A stretch of DNA of 64,000 bases from Planctomycetota bacterium (GCA_016235815.1 JACRIM010000003.1:1-64000), one strand, 5' to 3'; counted from the stretch's first letter, positions 24,844-33,612 are shown. The notes: generated by a model from the sequence alone, not told the origin. Numbers and translations are program-made.

Positions 24844-25358
24844 TCCCTTAAGGTAACACCGCCGCCCCGCGACTCGCAACCCAACACACCCCCCCCCCCC
24901 CCCCCGCTCCCCGCCCGCGCCGCCCGTTTCGATTTTTCGACTTTTCGATTTTTCGGCGTTTCGGCGTTTTGGCGTTTCGGCGTTTTGGCATTTTGGCGTT
25001 TTGGCTTTTGACATTTCAATTTCCCAATCCCCCCGCCCCTTCGCCCCCTCGACCCCTCCGCGCCCTTGGCCCCTCGACCCTTTGAACCCTTGAACCCTTA
25101 AACCCTTAAACCCTTGAGCACCCCTATCCCCACTCCCAAGTCCCCCATTCCCCCGGCCCCCAGATCCCCAGATCCCCAGGTCCCCCGATCCCCCGGCCCC
25201 CCGGTCCCCAGATCCCCCGTTCCCCCTTCCCCATATCCCCAAGTCCCCCAATCACCGCCCCCCAAAGTCCTTTGATGCCCGCACCGCCCCCAACCCCACC
25301 CCTCGCGACGACGACTATGGAATGCGATATTTCAACTCCTAATATCATCATAAAACAA
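24844..25358. other. Low-complexity region before parB
   Basis: 515 bases of biased repeats: a C17 tract (24889-24905), then TTTTCGG/TTTTGGC phrases (24926-25020), then CCCTTGAACCCTTAAACCC-type and CCCCAGATCCCCAGG-type units (25060-25255) with strict C on the plus strand. From 25320 the sequence becomes AT-rich (AATATCATCATAAAAC), a likely promoter area for parB. No gene is seen. The frames crossing it are artefacts of the repeats. Confidence 0.7.
24910..24960 (-). repeat. 51-bp inverted repeat, left copy
   Basis: Reverse complement of 28035-28085 with three mismatches in 51 bases (A/G exchanges within GAAAAxTCG units). The unit is AACGCC, three GAAAAxTC-type steps, then GAAACGGGCGGCGCGGGCGGG. 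The two copies face each other 3.1 kb apart and bracket parS, parB and two more genes. Confidence 0.85.
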
Positions 25359-25374
25359 TGTTCCACGTGGAACA
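25359..25374. promoter_or_regulatory. parS site 1
   Basis: TGTTCCACGTGGAACA, a perfect palindrome matching the bacterial parS consensus (TGTTNCACGTGNAACA). With its flanks it is an 18-base palindrome. It lies 200 bases before parB and should nucleate ParB-CTP clamp loading. Confidence 0.93.
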
Positions 25375-25457
25375 TCGCTTGCGCGTCCACATCGCGCCAC
25401 CCTATCCAGTTGCCTCCGCTCCATCTCGTTGCCCCCACCCCATCCCCCAACAACCAA

Positions 25458-25473
25458 TGTTCCACGTGGAACA
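25458..25473. promoter_or_regulatory. parS site 2
   Basis: A second TGTTCCACGTGGAACA, identical to site 1 including the extra A/T flank, 99 bases further on and 86 bases before the parB start. Confidence 0.93.
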
Positions 25474-25558
25474 TTCGTTTGCCAAACCAACCTCGCCCCC
25501 CTATCCTGATCCGAGGCAAGGCCCGCCGTACGGGCCGCATTTCACCAAAGGTGCCATA

Positions 25559-26503
25559 ATGTCCAAGCAAAACCCCCCTCGCCTGGGTCGCGGCCTCTCA
25601 TCACTCATCTCCCCCGAACTCCGCGCTGGCCCCCAACCAGCCATCGCCGAGGCCCCAGACGCCCCACCCCAACCAAGCCAAACCGCCCTATCACCCACCC
25701 CCTCAAGCCAGATCCGGGCCTTGGTCCTCCCACTGACTGCCATCCGAGCCAACCCCTCCCAGCCCCGAAAGCTCTTCGAAGAAGACCTCCTCCAGGGCCT
25801 CGCCGAGTCCATCAAACAGTCCGGCATCATCCAGCCCATCCTCGTCCGCCCCTCCGGCACCGGTTACGAACTGGTCGCCGGCGAACGCCGACTCCGCGCC
25901 GCCACCCTGGCCGGCCTAACCGAAATCCCCGCCATCGTCCGCCCCGTCGCCGACACCGACATGCTCGAATTGGCCCTTATCGAGAATATCCAACGCCAAG
26001 ACCTCAACCCCATCGACCGGGCCAGGGCCTACCAAGCCCTCATGACCCGCCACGGCCTCACCCATGACCAAATCGCCGCCAAAACAGGCGAGGACCGGGC
26101 CACCATCTCCAACTTCCTCCGCCTCCTCGGCCTCCACAACGAGGTCCAGGTCATGCTCATCACCGGCGAGCTTTCCACCGGCCACGCCAAGGCCCTCTCC
26201 GGTATTACAGATAAACAACTCCAATATACGATTGCCCAAAGTGCCGTCAACGGCGCCTGGTCCGTCCGCCAGGTCGAAGCCGCCATCGCTAAGTCCAAGC
26301 AGGGCGGTCCACAACCCGCGCAACCCGAGGCCCGCTCTGTGGTTAAAGATGTGGAGGACGCTCTCAGCAAAGTCCTCGGCCTGCGCGTGCGAATTCACGA
26401 GGGCCGCCGAAAGCACACCGGCAAGTTGATCATCGAATACTATAACCTCGACGACTTCGAACGAGTCACCGCCCGGCTGGGCCTGGCGCCGGAGCCGGCG
26501 TGA
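25559..26503 (+). CDS. parB: Chromosome-partitioning protein ParB
   Basis: A 314-residue ParB. The N-terminal ParA-contact motif is RLGRGLSSLI (8-17), followed by a Pro/Ala-rich linker. The CTPase/clamp domain has NPSQPRK, GERRLRAA (CTP-binding box) and ENIQRQDLNP; the HTH is at about 165-195 (LTHDQIAAKTGEDRATISNF), and the C-terminal dimerisation part ends LIIEYYNLDDFERVTARLGL. The start at 25559 is the one giving the conserved N-terminus. Two parS sites lie in its leader, so it may also control itself. parA is not adjacent and not in the window. Confidence 0.95.
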   Translation: MSKQNPPRLGRGLSSLISPELRAGPQPAIAEAPDAPPQPSQTALSPTPSSQIRALVLPLTAIRANPSQPRKLFEEDLLQGLAESIKQSGIIQPILVRPSGTGYELVAGERRLRAATLAGLTEIPAIVRPVADTDMLELALIENIQRQDLNPIDRARAYQALMTRHGLTHDQIAAKTGEDRATISNFLRLLGLHNEVQVMLITGELSTGHAKALSGITDKQLQYTIAQSAVNGAWSVRQVEAAIAKSKQGGPQPAQPEARSVVKDVEDALSKVLGLRVRIHEGRRKHTGKLIIEYYNLDDFERVTARLGLAPEPA

Positions 26504-26548
26504 ACTGTGCCGAATGAGTGGCACAACTTCTGACCGAGTGGAACGCGG

Positions 26549-27316
26549 ATGCAATCGCCCCCACAACCCGATGCCGCTTTGCCGACCCCGCCGCGTAGCG
26601 GGCCGTGGGGCCACATCCTGGTGGCCGCGTCGGCCTGCGCGCTCACGGTCTCGATCGTCGGATCGGCCGTGTTTCTCACGCATCGGGCCTGGTCGCGATA
26701 TGAATTACAGGGAAAGATTCGCGATTTTCTCGTCTCCATCGAAAATCGCACGCCCGACGAATTGCAACAGCGGCTGGATCAGCTCGGCGACCGGCCGAAG
26801 CTGGTGGAGCAGATGCTGCCCGAGCTGATGGAAACGCTGCGCAACCCGCGCTCCGAGGAACAGCTCGTCGCCGTGCTGCACATCATCAAACCCTTCATGA
26901 AACACACCCGCGTCGTGAACGCGCTGGTTCAAGCACGAAGCGACCGGCGCGAACGCATCGCCGCGGCCGCCGTGGATGCAATGGCAAAAATCGACCCGCC
27001 GTCGAAGGCGGCCGAACTGCTCGGCCAGTGTCTCGATGACGCGGCAGGGGGGACGGTCGGGCCGGCCGCGGTCGATCGGGCATGTGCGGGGTTGTTCGAT
27101 CTTGGGCGCGAAGGCATGGACGTGGCCCGGACGCGCATCGGCAAACTCAGTGTGGATCGGCGCGTCTGGATCGTGACGTATGTGAACGAAGTGGGGGGGC
27201 CGTATCGATTGGCGTGGCTGGACTTGATGGCGGCCGATGCGGACGAGCGGGTGAAGCTGGCGGTGGCCGCGGCGCGGGTGCCGGCTCCAACCACGGCGAC
27301 GGCGAAGCAGGGGTAG
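26549..27316 (+). CDS. Membrane-anchored HEAT-like repeat protein
   Basis: A 255-residue protein: a transmembrane helix at about 24-47 (ILVAASACALTVSIVGSAVF) and then an all-helical region with HEAT/armadillo-like spacing (PELMETLRNPRSEEQLVAVL, VVNALVQARSDRRERIAAAA, LAWLDLMAADADERVKLAVA). It could be a scaffold facing the periplasm. It follows parB by 45 bases and precedes the DedA gene by 7, so the three may be one transcript. No family name can be given. Confidence 0.65.
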   Translation: MQSPPQPDAALPTPPRSGPWGHILVAASACALTVSIVGSAVFLTHRAWSRYELQGKIRDFLVSIENRTPDELQQRLDQLGDRPKLVEQMLPELMETLRNPRSEEQLVAVLHIIKPFMKHTRVVNALVQARSDRRERIAAAAVDAMAKIDPPSKAAELLGQCLDDAAGGTVGPAAVDRACAGLFDLGREGMDVARTRIGKLSVDRRVWIVTYVNEVGGPYRLAWLDLMAADADERVKLAVAAARVPAPTTATAKQG

Positions 27317-27323
27317 TGCGAGC

Positions 27324-28091
27324 GTGCAGGACTTTTTCTTTGCATTTATTGGCAAGTTTTCCTACATCGGCCTGTTCGGCATCCTGATCGCCGCGGGCCT
27401 GGGGATTCCGCTGCCCGAGGATATCCCGCTGATCGCCGCCGGCTGGCTGGTGCATAAGGGCCAGGCAAATCTGTATGGCATGATGGCGACGGGCCTCTTT
27501 GGTGTGATGGTGGGGGACTCGCTGCTCTTCTTCATGGGCAAGCGCTACGGGGATCATGTCTTCGAGCACAAGTGGCTGCGCAAGATCGCGAAGCCGTGGT
27601 TGATGGAAAAGGCGCGGCTGAAATTCGAACAGCACGGTGCGAAGATCCTGTTCGCGGCGAGGTTCATGCCGGGGCTGCGGTCGGTATTGTTCCTGACGGC
27701 CGGTGCGTTTCGCGTGCCATATTGGAAGTTCGCGATGATCGACGGCTTCGCAGCGCTGATCTCGGTGCCGCTCTGGGTGTGGGCCGGTTGGAAGTTCAGC
27801 GGGCGGATCGAAGAGTTCATCGGCGAGGCAAAGGTCGCCACGATGATCGTCGGCGGCGTGCTGTTCGCATGTCTGGTCGGCTGGGCCATCTACGAGTACC
27901 GCCACAACCTGAGCAAGCGCGCGGCCGAGCGCATCGCGGCCGAGGTCCACGAGAAGGAAGTGGCGCTGGCCGAGCGACGAAGCAGTTCGGGCCTGCTTCC
28001 GACAGCGGGAAACCTCGAAACGGCAAAACGCCAGAACGCCGAAAAGTCGAAAAATCGAAAAGTCGAAACGGGCGGCGCGGGCGGGAGTTAG
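27324..28091 (+). CDS. DedA family membrane protein
   Basis: A 255-residue DedA/SNARE-associated protein. Conserved parts: GLGIPLPEDIPLIAAGWLV, GVMVGDSLLFFMGKRYG, FLxARFMPGLRSVLFLTAGA and a C-terminal membrane helix. Members handle undecaprenyl phosphate or phospholipid flipping and proton-linked homeostasis. The last about 25 residues (LETAKRQNAEKSKNRKVE...) are encoded by the dispersed GAAAAxTCG repeat, so the natural end of the protein has been extended or replaced by repeat DNA. The start follows the HEAT-like gene by 7 bases; it may be co-transcribed with parB. Confidence 0.88.
   Translation: MQDFFFAFIGKFSYIGLFGILIAAGLGIPLPEDIPLIAAGWLVHKGQANLYGMMATGLFGVMVGDSLLFFMGKRYGDHVFEHKWLRKIAKPWLMEKARLKFEQHGAKILFAARFMPGLRSVLFLTAGAFRVPYWKFAMIDGFAALISVPLWVWAGWKFSGRIEEFIGEAKVATMIVGGVLFACLVGWAIYEYRHNLSKRAAERIAAEVHEKEVALAERRSSSGLLPTAGNLETAKRQNAEKSKNRKVETGGAGGS
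28035..28085 (+). repeat. 51-bp inverted repeat, right copy
   Basis: Partner of 24910-24960 (48 of 51 bases paired). It lies inside the 3' end of the DedA gene and codes its tail. Confidence 0.85.
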
Positions 28092-28133
28092 AACGGTTCC
28101 TGCGTGGGGAGATGTTCCGAGGCACGCCCTTCA

Positions 28134-28166
28134 GATCCGAGCCGCGCCCGTCAGGAAGCGGGTTCA
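28134..28166 (+). repeat. REP unit of the RAYT-associated family
   Basis: GATCCGAGCCGCGCCCGT then CAGGAAGCGGGTTCA; same subtype as copy B in alaS and as 19038-19071. It lies 42 bases after the DedA stop. Confidence 0.8.
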
Positions 28167-28223
28167 GCCGAGCGTGCATTGCGTCATCCCCCTGAACGAC
28201 GTCTGGGCCGGGCCGCAGCGAAC

Positions 28224-28253
28224 TTGGCGCGGAGGCTGCAATCTTGATATAAT
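28224..28253 (+). promoter_or_regulatory. Sigma-70-like promoter of the propeller-dockerin gene
   Basis: TTGGCG (28224-28229), 18-base spacer, TATAAT (28248-28253). The start codon at 28296 follows 42 bases later with an AAGGAG ribosome site. Confidence 0.6.
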
Positions 28254-28295
28254 GGGGAACGAATGGTGTAGGTGGCCGTTCGCAAGGAGCGACGC

Positions 28296-30890
28296 ATGGG
28301 CCGGGTGGGTTTTACGATTGCTATCGCGGGGATGGTTGCATTGTGTGCGGGCGCGGAGAGTGCGCGCGGGCAATGTACTTACGACTGGCAAGCAGGGCAC
28401 GGAATACCTGTGATTCGCGATGCGAAGCTATACGCTACATGCTTTTGGGATCCTGATGGGACGGGACCAAAACCGGAGTATTTCGTTGTGGCAGGCGATA
28501 CAGAGCAATATCCGCAATGGAACATCATGGCATGGAATGGCACGACGTGGCAGTCGCTCGGTGGTGGGTTACTTGCTGACGGTGAGGTAACCGTTAATTC
28601 ACTGGCAGTGTATCAAGGTGATCTTTATGCGGGCGGTAACTTCAAAACTGCGGACGGAGTATCCGCGAATGGGATCGCCCGGTTTGATGGACTGGCGTGG
28701 CACCCATTGGGGGCCGGACTTACTCCTCCCGAAGGGTTTGATTCGTATGACTTATTGGAGGGAGCGTTTTCTCTTGTTGTGTTCGAGGGAAAGCTCGTGG
28801 TGGGCGGGTGGTTTGCCACTGCGGGCGAATTAGACGTTGCGAATGTCGCATACTGGGACGGCGCTAATTGGAATGCGTTTGCGTCAGGGCTTGGCGAGCC
28901 GCAGTACCTCGACTTCGTATGGACATTCGAAGTTGTTAACGGTGAGTTAATCGCTGGAGGGCGCTTTCGAATTGGAAGCGAATTTCATGGGGTGGCACGC
29001 TGGACTGGGCAGTCATGGCAACCACTGGCCGGTCTCAATGGGAGCGTGTTTGATTTAGCGGTTTGGAACAATCAACTCTACGCAGGCGGTTACATTGATA
29101 GCGCGGGTGGTTTCTATTGCAGAAATATCGCCCGCTGGAACGGTATAGCGTGGCGACCATTTGGTGGCGGCGTTGATTCCGCGGTAAGGAAACTATTGCC
29201 AAATGGTGATGCCTTAATCCTCTCGGGGGACTTTAGCGAAGCGGGCGGAACATTTGCCTATGCAATTGCAGCGTGGAATGGGTCTGTATTTAGCCCGATT
29301 GGTAATGGCCTGACTGGGTTTGACAGCGTGCACTCGATCGCGCTGAAAGATGAAGAATTGGTTGTCGCGGGGTATCCCGGCGCGGCACTTCGGACCCGGA
29401 GTAATGAGACATGGCGCGAGTTTGATCGCGGGACGGGCATTGATGGCTGGGTTACGGACACTATCAAATGGGGCGACGAGATCGTTTCTTGCGGCGCCTC
29501 CAGTGATCCTAAGAACCCCGGTGTCGACATGATTTCGAGATGGAATGGTTCTTTCCTCGAGCCGCTTGCCGTCGGAGTCGGAATTTCCGACCGACAAACC
29601 ATGTACACACTCGGCACCTACAAGGGTCGTTTGATTGTTGCCGGAGCATTTTCGCAGATTGATGGGACTCCTTGCCGAGGAATTGCACAGTGGGATGGTG
29701 TCCGTTGGAGTCCATTGGGCGAAGGCATACCGGGCGCTGTTTACTCGGTAGCGGAATTCGAGGACGACTTGTATGTTGGAGGTTCATTTACTGTTGCCGG
29801 AGAGGTCGCCGCGCACAAGGTGGCACGCTGGGATGGAGCGGAATGGCACGCGGTAGGTGCGGGGTTTAATGATTCGGTCTGGGCATTGGCTGTATTTGAG
29901 GATCAATTGGTTGTGGAAGGATCGTTTGTTTACTCCGGATATACCCAACTGAACTGTGTCGGGCGATGGGACGGAAATCAATGGTTGCCAATCGGATCAG
30001 GGTTCACAGGCATACCCGGACAATTGAGCAATGGGCGTGTGGTGCTTGCATTAGAAGTGTATCAAGATGATCTGATAGCGGGCGGAATTTTTCCTCTTGC
30101 AGACGGACATCCAGTTCGAAATCTCGCACGTTGGAACGGTAACACCTGGTGTGCATTTGGTGATATAGAACCACTTTTTTCGAACGTCAACGCACTTAAG
30201 TCTGATGGCTCCAAACTTGTTGTTGGCGGCTACTTCTCAAGCGTCGATGGACAGACTGCAAATAACATTGTTTCTTGGAATGGGAGTAGTTGGTCTCGAT
30301 TGGGGGGCGGAGTTAATGGGCTAGTTCTCTCAATTGCCCAGCGCGGGACAGAAATCTTTGTTAGTGGTGTTTTCTGTATTGCGGGCGATTATTTATCCGC
30401 TTCTTTTGCTCGATATGGTCCTGCTGATCCAGCCCCTGAAATTACTCAGCATCCCGCTTCACCTTCGGTCTGCGTTGGATCTGCAATTTCACTTCGTGCG
30501 ACGGCGGCAGGTGACGGCGCGCTTTCGTATCGATGGCGCAAGAGCGGCGTGGAGTTGGTGGATGGCGGGGAGATGATGGGGGCGCAGACGAACACGCTTG
30601 TCTTTGTTCATGCGGGGGTGGGCGATGCGGGGGAGTATGATTGTGTGGTGAAGCTGAATGACTGCACGCAGGCCACGAGCAATGTTGCGACGCTGACGGT
30701 GTATCCGACGAACACGGCTGATGGGAATGGCGACGGTGTGGTGGATGGGCGGGATGTGCAGGGGATGGTGGATGCGCTGGTTGGATTCTCGCCGGTGAGT
30801 GCGGGGCTTTGTGCGTATGAGTTGAACGGCGATGGAATCGTGAATGAGGCGGATGTGGCGGGGTTTGTGGGGCGGGCGCTTGGGGGGTGA
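28296..30890 (+). CDS. Secreted propeller protein with Ig-like domain and dockerin
   Basis: An 864-residue exported protein. Signal peptide MGRVGFTIAIAGMVALCAGA; start fixed by AAGGAG. Residues about 40-700 hold twelve or more 45-55-residue repeats built on ARWDG-x-W-x-LG-x-G then VYAGGxF, forming beta-propeller blades. An Ig-like domain follows at about 705-795 (PEITQHPASPSVCVGSAISL ... GEYDCVVKLND). The end is a two-loop dockerin-type calcium domain (NGDGVVDGRDVQGMVDALVG and NGDGIVNEADVAGFVGRALG). Such planctomycete dockerins are not part of clostridial cellulosomes; they may anchor or sort proteins. Confidence 0.85.
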   Translation: MGRVGFTIAIAGMVALCAGAESARGQCTYDWQAGHGIPVIRDAKLYATCFWDPDGTGPKPEYFVVAGDTEQYPQWNIMAWNGTTWQSLGGGLLADGEVTVNSLAVYQGDLYAGGNFKTADGVSANGIARFDGLAWHPLGAGLTPPEGFDSYDLLEGAFSLVVFEGKLVVGGWFATAGELDVANVAYWDGANWNAFASGLGEPQYLDFVWTFEVVNGELIAGGRFRIGSEFHGVARWTGQSWQPLAGLNGSVFDLAVWNNQLYAGGYIDSAGGFYCRNIARWNGIAWRPFGGGVDSAVRKLLPNGDALILSGDFSEAGGTFAYAIAAWNGSVFSPIGNGLTGFDSVHSIALKDEELVVAGYPGAALRTRSNETWREFDRGTGIDGWVTDTIKWGDEIVSCGASSDPKNPGVDMISRWNGSFLEPLAVGVGISDRQTMYTLGTYKGRLIVAGAFSQIDGTPCRGIAQWDGVRWSPLGEGIPGAVYSVAEFEDDLYVGGSFTVAGEVAAHKVARWDGAEWHAVGAGFNDSVWALAVFEDQLVVEGSFVYSGYTQLNCVGRWDGNQWLPIGSGFTGIPGQLSNGRVVLALEVYQDDLIAGGIFPLADGHPVRNLARWNGNTWCAFGDIEPLFSNVNALKSDGSKLVVGGYFSSVDGQTANNIVSWNGSSWSRLGGGVNGLVLSIAQRGTEIFVSGVFCIAGDYLSASFARYGPADPAPEITQHPASPSVCVGSAISLRATAAGDGALSYRWRKSGVELVDGGEMMGAQTNTLVFVHAGVGDAGEYDCVVKLNDCTQATSNVATLTVYPTNTADGNGDGVVDGRDVQGMVDALVGFSPVSAGLCAYELNGDGIVNEADVAGFVGRALGG

Positions 30891-30988
30891 GGGTTCAAGA
30901 GTTCAAGGGGCCGAGGGGGCGGGGGGAGAAACGGGTCGGCTGGGCGGCGGAACTGCATGTCGAAAAGTCGAAAGTCGAAACGCCGAAA

Positions 30989-31101
30989 GCCAAAACTGAA
31001 ACGGGGAAACGGTGAACGCTGCCACGCAATATCCAACAGCTGGAAACTGAAAAGTCGAAAAATCAAAAGTCGAAAGCCGAAGACTCAAATTCGAGAATCT
31101 G
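30989..31101 (+). repeat. Long direct repeat, copy 1
   Basis: Starts GCCAAAACTGAAACGGGGAA, contains GAACGCTGCCACGCAATATC and AACAGCTGGAAACTGAAAAG, and ends TTCGAGAATCTGA. Nearly identical to 31295-31392. Confidence 0.85.
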
Positions 31102-31294
31102 AAATCTCAAATCGGATACCGAACGCCGAAAGCCAAAATTCTAGATTCTGAAATCTAAAATCTGAGATTTAAGAATGAAAGCCAATCGTCGAGCGCCCTG
31201 CCGGGCGGAGAGCGCGAAGAGGCCAACGCCGAAAATTCGAAATCCGACTTGCAAACAGCCAAAAACTAAAACGTCGAAAGCCGAAACGCCAACA

Positions 31295-31392
31295 GCCAAA
31301 ACTGAAACGGGGAAACGGTGAACGCTGTCACGCAATATCCAACAGCTGGAAACTGAAAAGTCGAAAGCCGAAGACTCAAATTCGAGAATCTG
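31295..31392 (+). repeat. Long direct repeat, copy 2
   Basis: Same unit, 306 bases downstream of copy 1, with one base change (GCTGTCACG) and a 15-base deletion in the GTCGAAA part. Confidence 0.85.
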
Positions 31393-31457
31393 GAATCGCA
31401 AACCGAAGAATCGAAAAGGCGAAACTTTGAGACCGCGGCGGAGTCTGCGCCATGTTG

Positions 31458-33539
31458 TTACTTTGGGGCGGGGGTTAGGCGGATCAGGACTGCGCCGTGG
31501 CGCGGGATTTTTGTGGTGAAGGAGCCGTCGGCGGGGGCGAGTTCTTGTTTTAGCCAGAGATTGCGCACGTTGTGTTTGCCGCGGATGCCGAGGTCGGGCC
31601 AGCGGGCGGTGACGGTTGCTTCGCCGGCACCGCGGTTGAAGAGGCCGACGGCGATCGAGCCATCTTCGAGCGGGCGTGACCAGATCTCGGTGACGTCGGC
31701 TTTGGGTCCGTAGAGCAGCGTGCCGGTTCGGGCGACGCGGGCGGCTTGGCGGCCGAGCGCATCCTGATTGATCGCGAGCACGTCGGCATTGCCGAGCAAC
31801 GAAAACGTCAGGTCGTCGAGTTGCGACAGATCGCAGCCGATGAGCATCGGTGCGGCGAGCAGTGACCAGAGCGTGATGTGCGTTACTTGTTCGTTCGGCG
31901 TGAGGCGCGTGGCGTGGAGTGTCGGCCCCCAGCCGACGCGGCCGACGACGAGCATGTCGGGGTCGTTCCAATGGCCGGGGCGGGAGAATTCGGCGTGGGC
32001 ATGTTCGGCAAAACCGATGACGGACATGCAGGCCCAGGTGTCGATGATGTCGCCGGTGGTTCGCCAGTAGTTCCCGCCGACTTCGGCGCCCCACTCCCAG
32101 ACTTTGCCGCGGCCGTATTGGCAGATGCTGTAGACGATGTCGCGTCCGCAGACGTCGAGTGCGGCGCGCATCAACTCGTAGGGCTTTCGCAATTCGGCGC
32201 GGGGCAGGTCGTTGCTGATTTTTCCGTAGCTGCACCAATCGTATTTAAGCAGATCGATGCCCCACTCGGCGTAGGTGCGGGCGTCGTCGAGTTCGTGATC
32301 CTTGCTGCCTTCGAATTCGGCGCAGGTCTTGGGGCCGGGTGAGGAGTAAATGCCGAGCTTCAGGCCCATGCGGTGCAGGTGGCCGGCGAGGGCGCGCATG
32401 TCGGGGAATTTGTCGTTGGTGCGAATGCGGCCTTGTGCGTCGCGCGAGCCTTCCCATGCGTCGTCGATGTTTACGTAGGCATAACCAAGTGCGGCGAGAC
32501 CGCTGGACTCGAAGGCGGCGGCGGCGGCTTTGACCTTTGCTTCGTCGACGGATGTGCCCCATGCATTCCACGAGTTCCAACCCATCGGCGGCGTCTGGGC
32601 GAGGCGGTGTTCGACGCCGATGATGGTGAGCGTCGAGGAGGAGCGGCCGAGTGAGCCTTGTGCCGCGATGGTGACATCGGTGCGTCCGCGCTCCTTGAGC
32701 GTGCCGGAGATGATGCCGGAGTTGGCGTCGATTTTCAGCCCGGCGGGAAGGCGGTCGGCCGTGAAGCGCATCGGCCCCGCGCCGGTGGCGGGGACGCGAA
32801 AGAGGAAGGGGCGGCCGGGCGTTGCACCGACGACGAAGGGCGGGTGGATCTCGGGGACGCCGGTGAGATGATCGCCGGGCTTCATCATGACGATGGCGGG
32901 CGGGGCGGGGTCGACGATGCGACTGATGCGCGGTTTTGTCGTTGCACCGGGCTTCATTTCGATGCGAGCCATGGCCCAGTCGGCGTAGTCTTTGTCGATG
33001 CCGTCGCCGCCATCGTCGACGACGAGCCAGAGGCGCTTGGCGTTGGTGAGGTCGACGGAGATTTCGCGCGGTGGGCCGCCGCCGCGGAGGATCGCGGTGT
33101 GAGCGGCGTCGCGGTCATCGACCCATACGCTGAAGACGGCCGAGCCGAGCTTGCCCACTTCGTCGTCGATGCTGACGACGGCTTGAAAGCGTGTGGCAGC
33201 ACCGTCGAGGTCGATGATGATTTCCGATGGAGCATGGACACCGACACCACGAGGATAGGTTTGGCCGGCGAGAATGATGGGCTTGCCGACGAAGCACTTG
33301 GACTTGCCGGGCGAACCGGAACGGTCGTCGACACTGGAAAGCTCGCAATCATCGAGCCACACGGTGTCGGCAGGTTGTGTGGTAGTGGCGATGATTTCGG
33401 CGGCCTTTCGATTCAGGACTCGCGCGCCGCCGGCGTCTCCGCAGCCGGTGAGTATGACGACGGCAAGAAATAAAGCTGCGGAGGGTCCGAGGGGCCGGGG
33501 CCGAATGACAAATGACGAATTACCAATTACCAATGACAT
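31458..33539 (-). CDS. GH27 alpha-galactosidase lipoprotein with NPCBM domain
   Basis: A 693-residue lipoprotein with lipobox ILTGC (Cys33). About 50-195 is an NPCBM domain (YPRGVGVHAPSEIIIDLDG, FSVWVDDRDA). About 225-310 is a putative-Ig (He_PIG) linker (LPAGLKIDANSGIISGTLKE). From about 320 the GH27 barrel follows: TPPMGWNSWNAWG, YVNIDDAWEG, GIYSSPGPKTCAEFEGSKDH; the nucleophile Asp is in LLKYDWCSYG and the acid/base Asp in WNDPDMLVVG. It should release terminal alpha-galactose. The first 15 residues (MSLVIGNSSFVIRP) are read from a dispersed ATTCGTAATT-type repeat. GAGG before the start fits 33539. Confidence 0.9.
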   Translation of the reverse strand: MSLVIGNSSFVIRPRPLGPSAALFLAVVILTGCGDAGGARVLNRKAAEIIATTTQPADTVWLDDCELSSVDDRSGSPGKSKCFVGKPIILAGQTYPRGVGVHAPSEIIIDLDGAATRFQAVVSIDDEVGKLGSAVFSVWVDDRDAAHTAILRGGGPPREISVDLTNAKRLWLVVDDGGDGIDKDYADWAMARIEMKPGATTKPRISRIVDPAPPAIVMMKPGDHLTGVPEIHPPFVVGATPGRPFLFRVPATGAGPMRFTADRLPAGLKIDANSGIISGTLKERGRTDVTIAAQGSLGRSSSTLTIIGVEHRLAQTPPMGWNSWNAWGTSVDEAKVKAAAAAFESSGLAALGYAYVNIDDAWEGSRDAQGRIRTNDKFPDMRALAGHLHRMGLKLGIYSSPGPKTCAEFEGSKDHELDDARTYAEWGIDLLKYDWCSYGKISNDLPRAELRKPYELMRAALDVCGRDIVYSICQYGRGKVWEWGAEVGGNYWRTTGDIIDTWACMSVIGFAEHAHAEFSRPGHWNDPDMLVVGRVGWGPTLHATRLTPNEQVTHITLWSLLAAPMLIGCDLSQLDDLTFSLLGNADVLAINQDALGRQAARVARTGTLLYGPKADVTEIWSRPLEDGSIAVGLFNRGAGEATVTARWPDLGIRGKHNVRNLWLKQELAPADGSFTTKIPRHGAVLIRLTPAPK

Positions 33540-33612
33540 ACGACCTCGCGCCATTTGTAATTCGTAATTCGACATTGGCAATTTGCTCTCGGTTGTGCCG
33601 GGGATTCTTTCG

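Larger units (their letters stand above)
30891..31457. other. Repeat-filled intergenic region
   Basis: 567 bases, no gene. It is dominated by GTCGAAA/CCGAAAGCC/TCTGAAATC-type words. Within it a unit of about 100-113 bases occurs twice in the same orientation (30989-31101 and 31295-31392); the second copy lacks about 15 bases of GTCGAAAAATCAAAA-type sequence. Neither a terminator for the dockerin gene nor one for the GH27 gene stands out. Confidence 0.7.

Noticed and set aside
30989-31392. CRISPR-like or attachment-site repeats
   Set aside because: Only two copies of about 100 bases with a long unique gap; no integrase or phage gene nearby.
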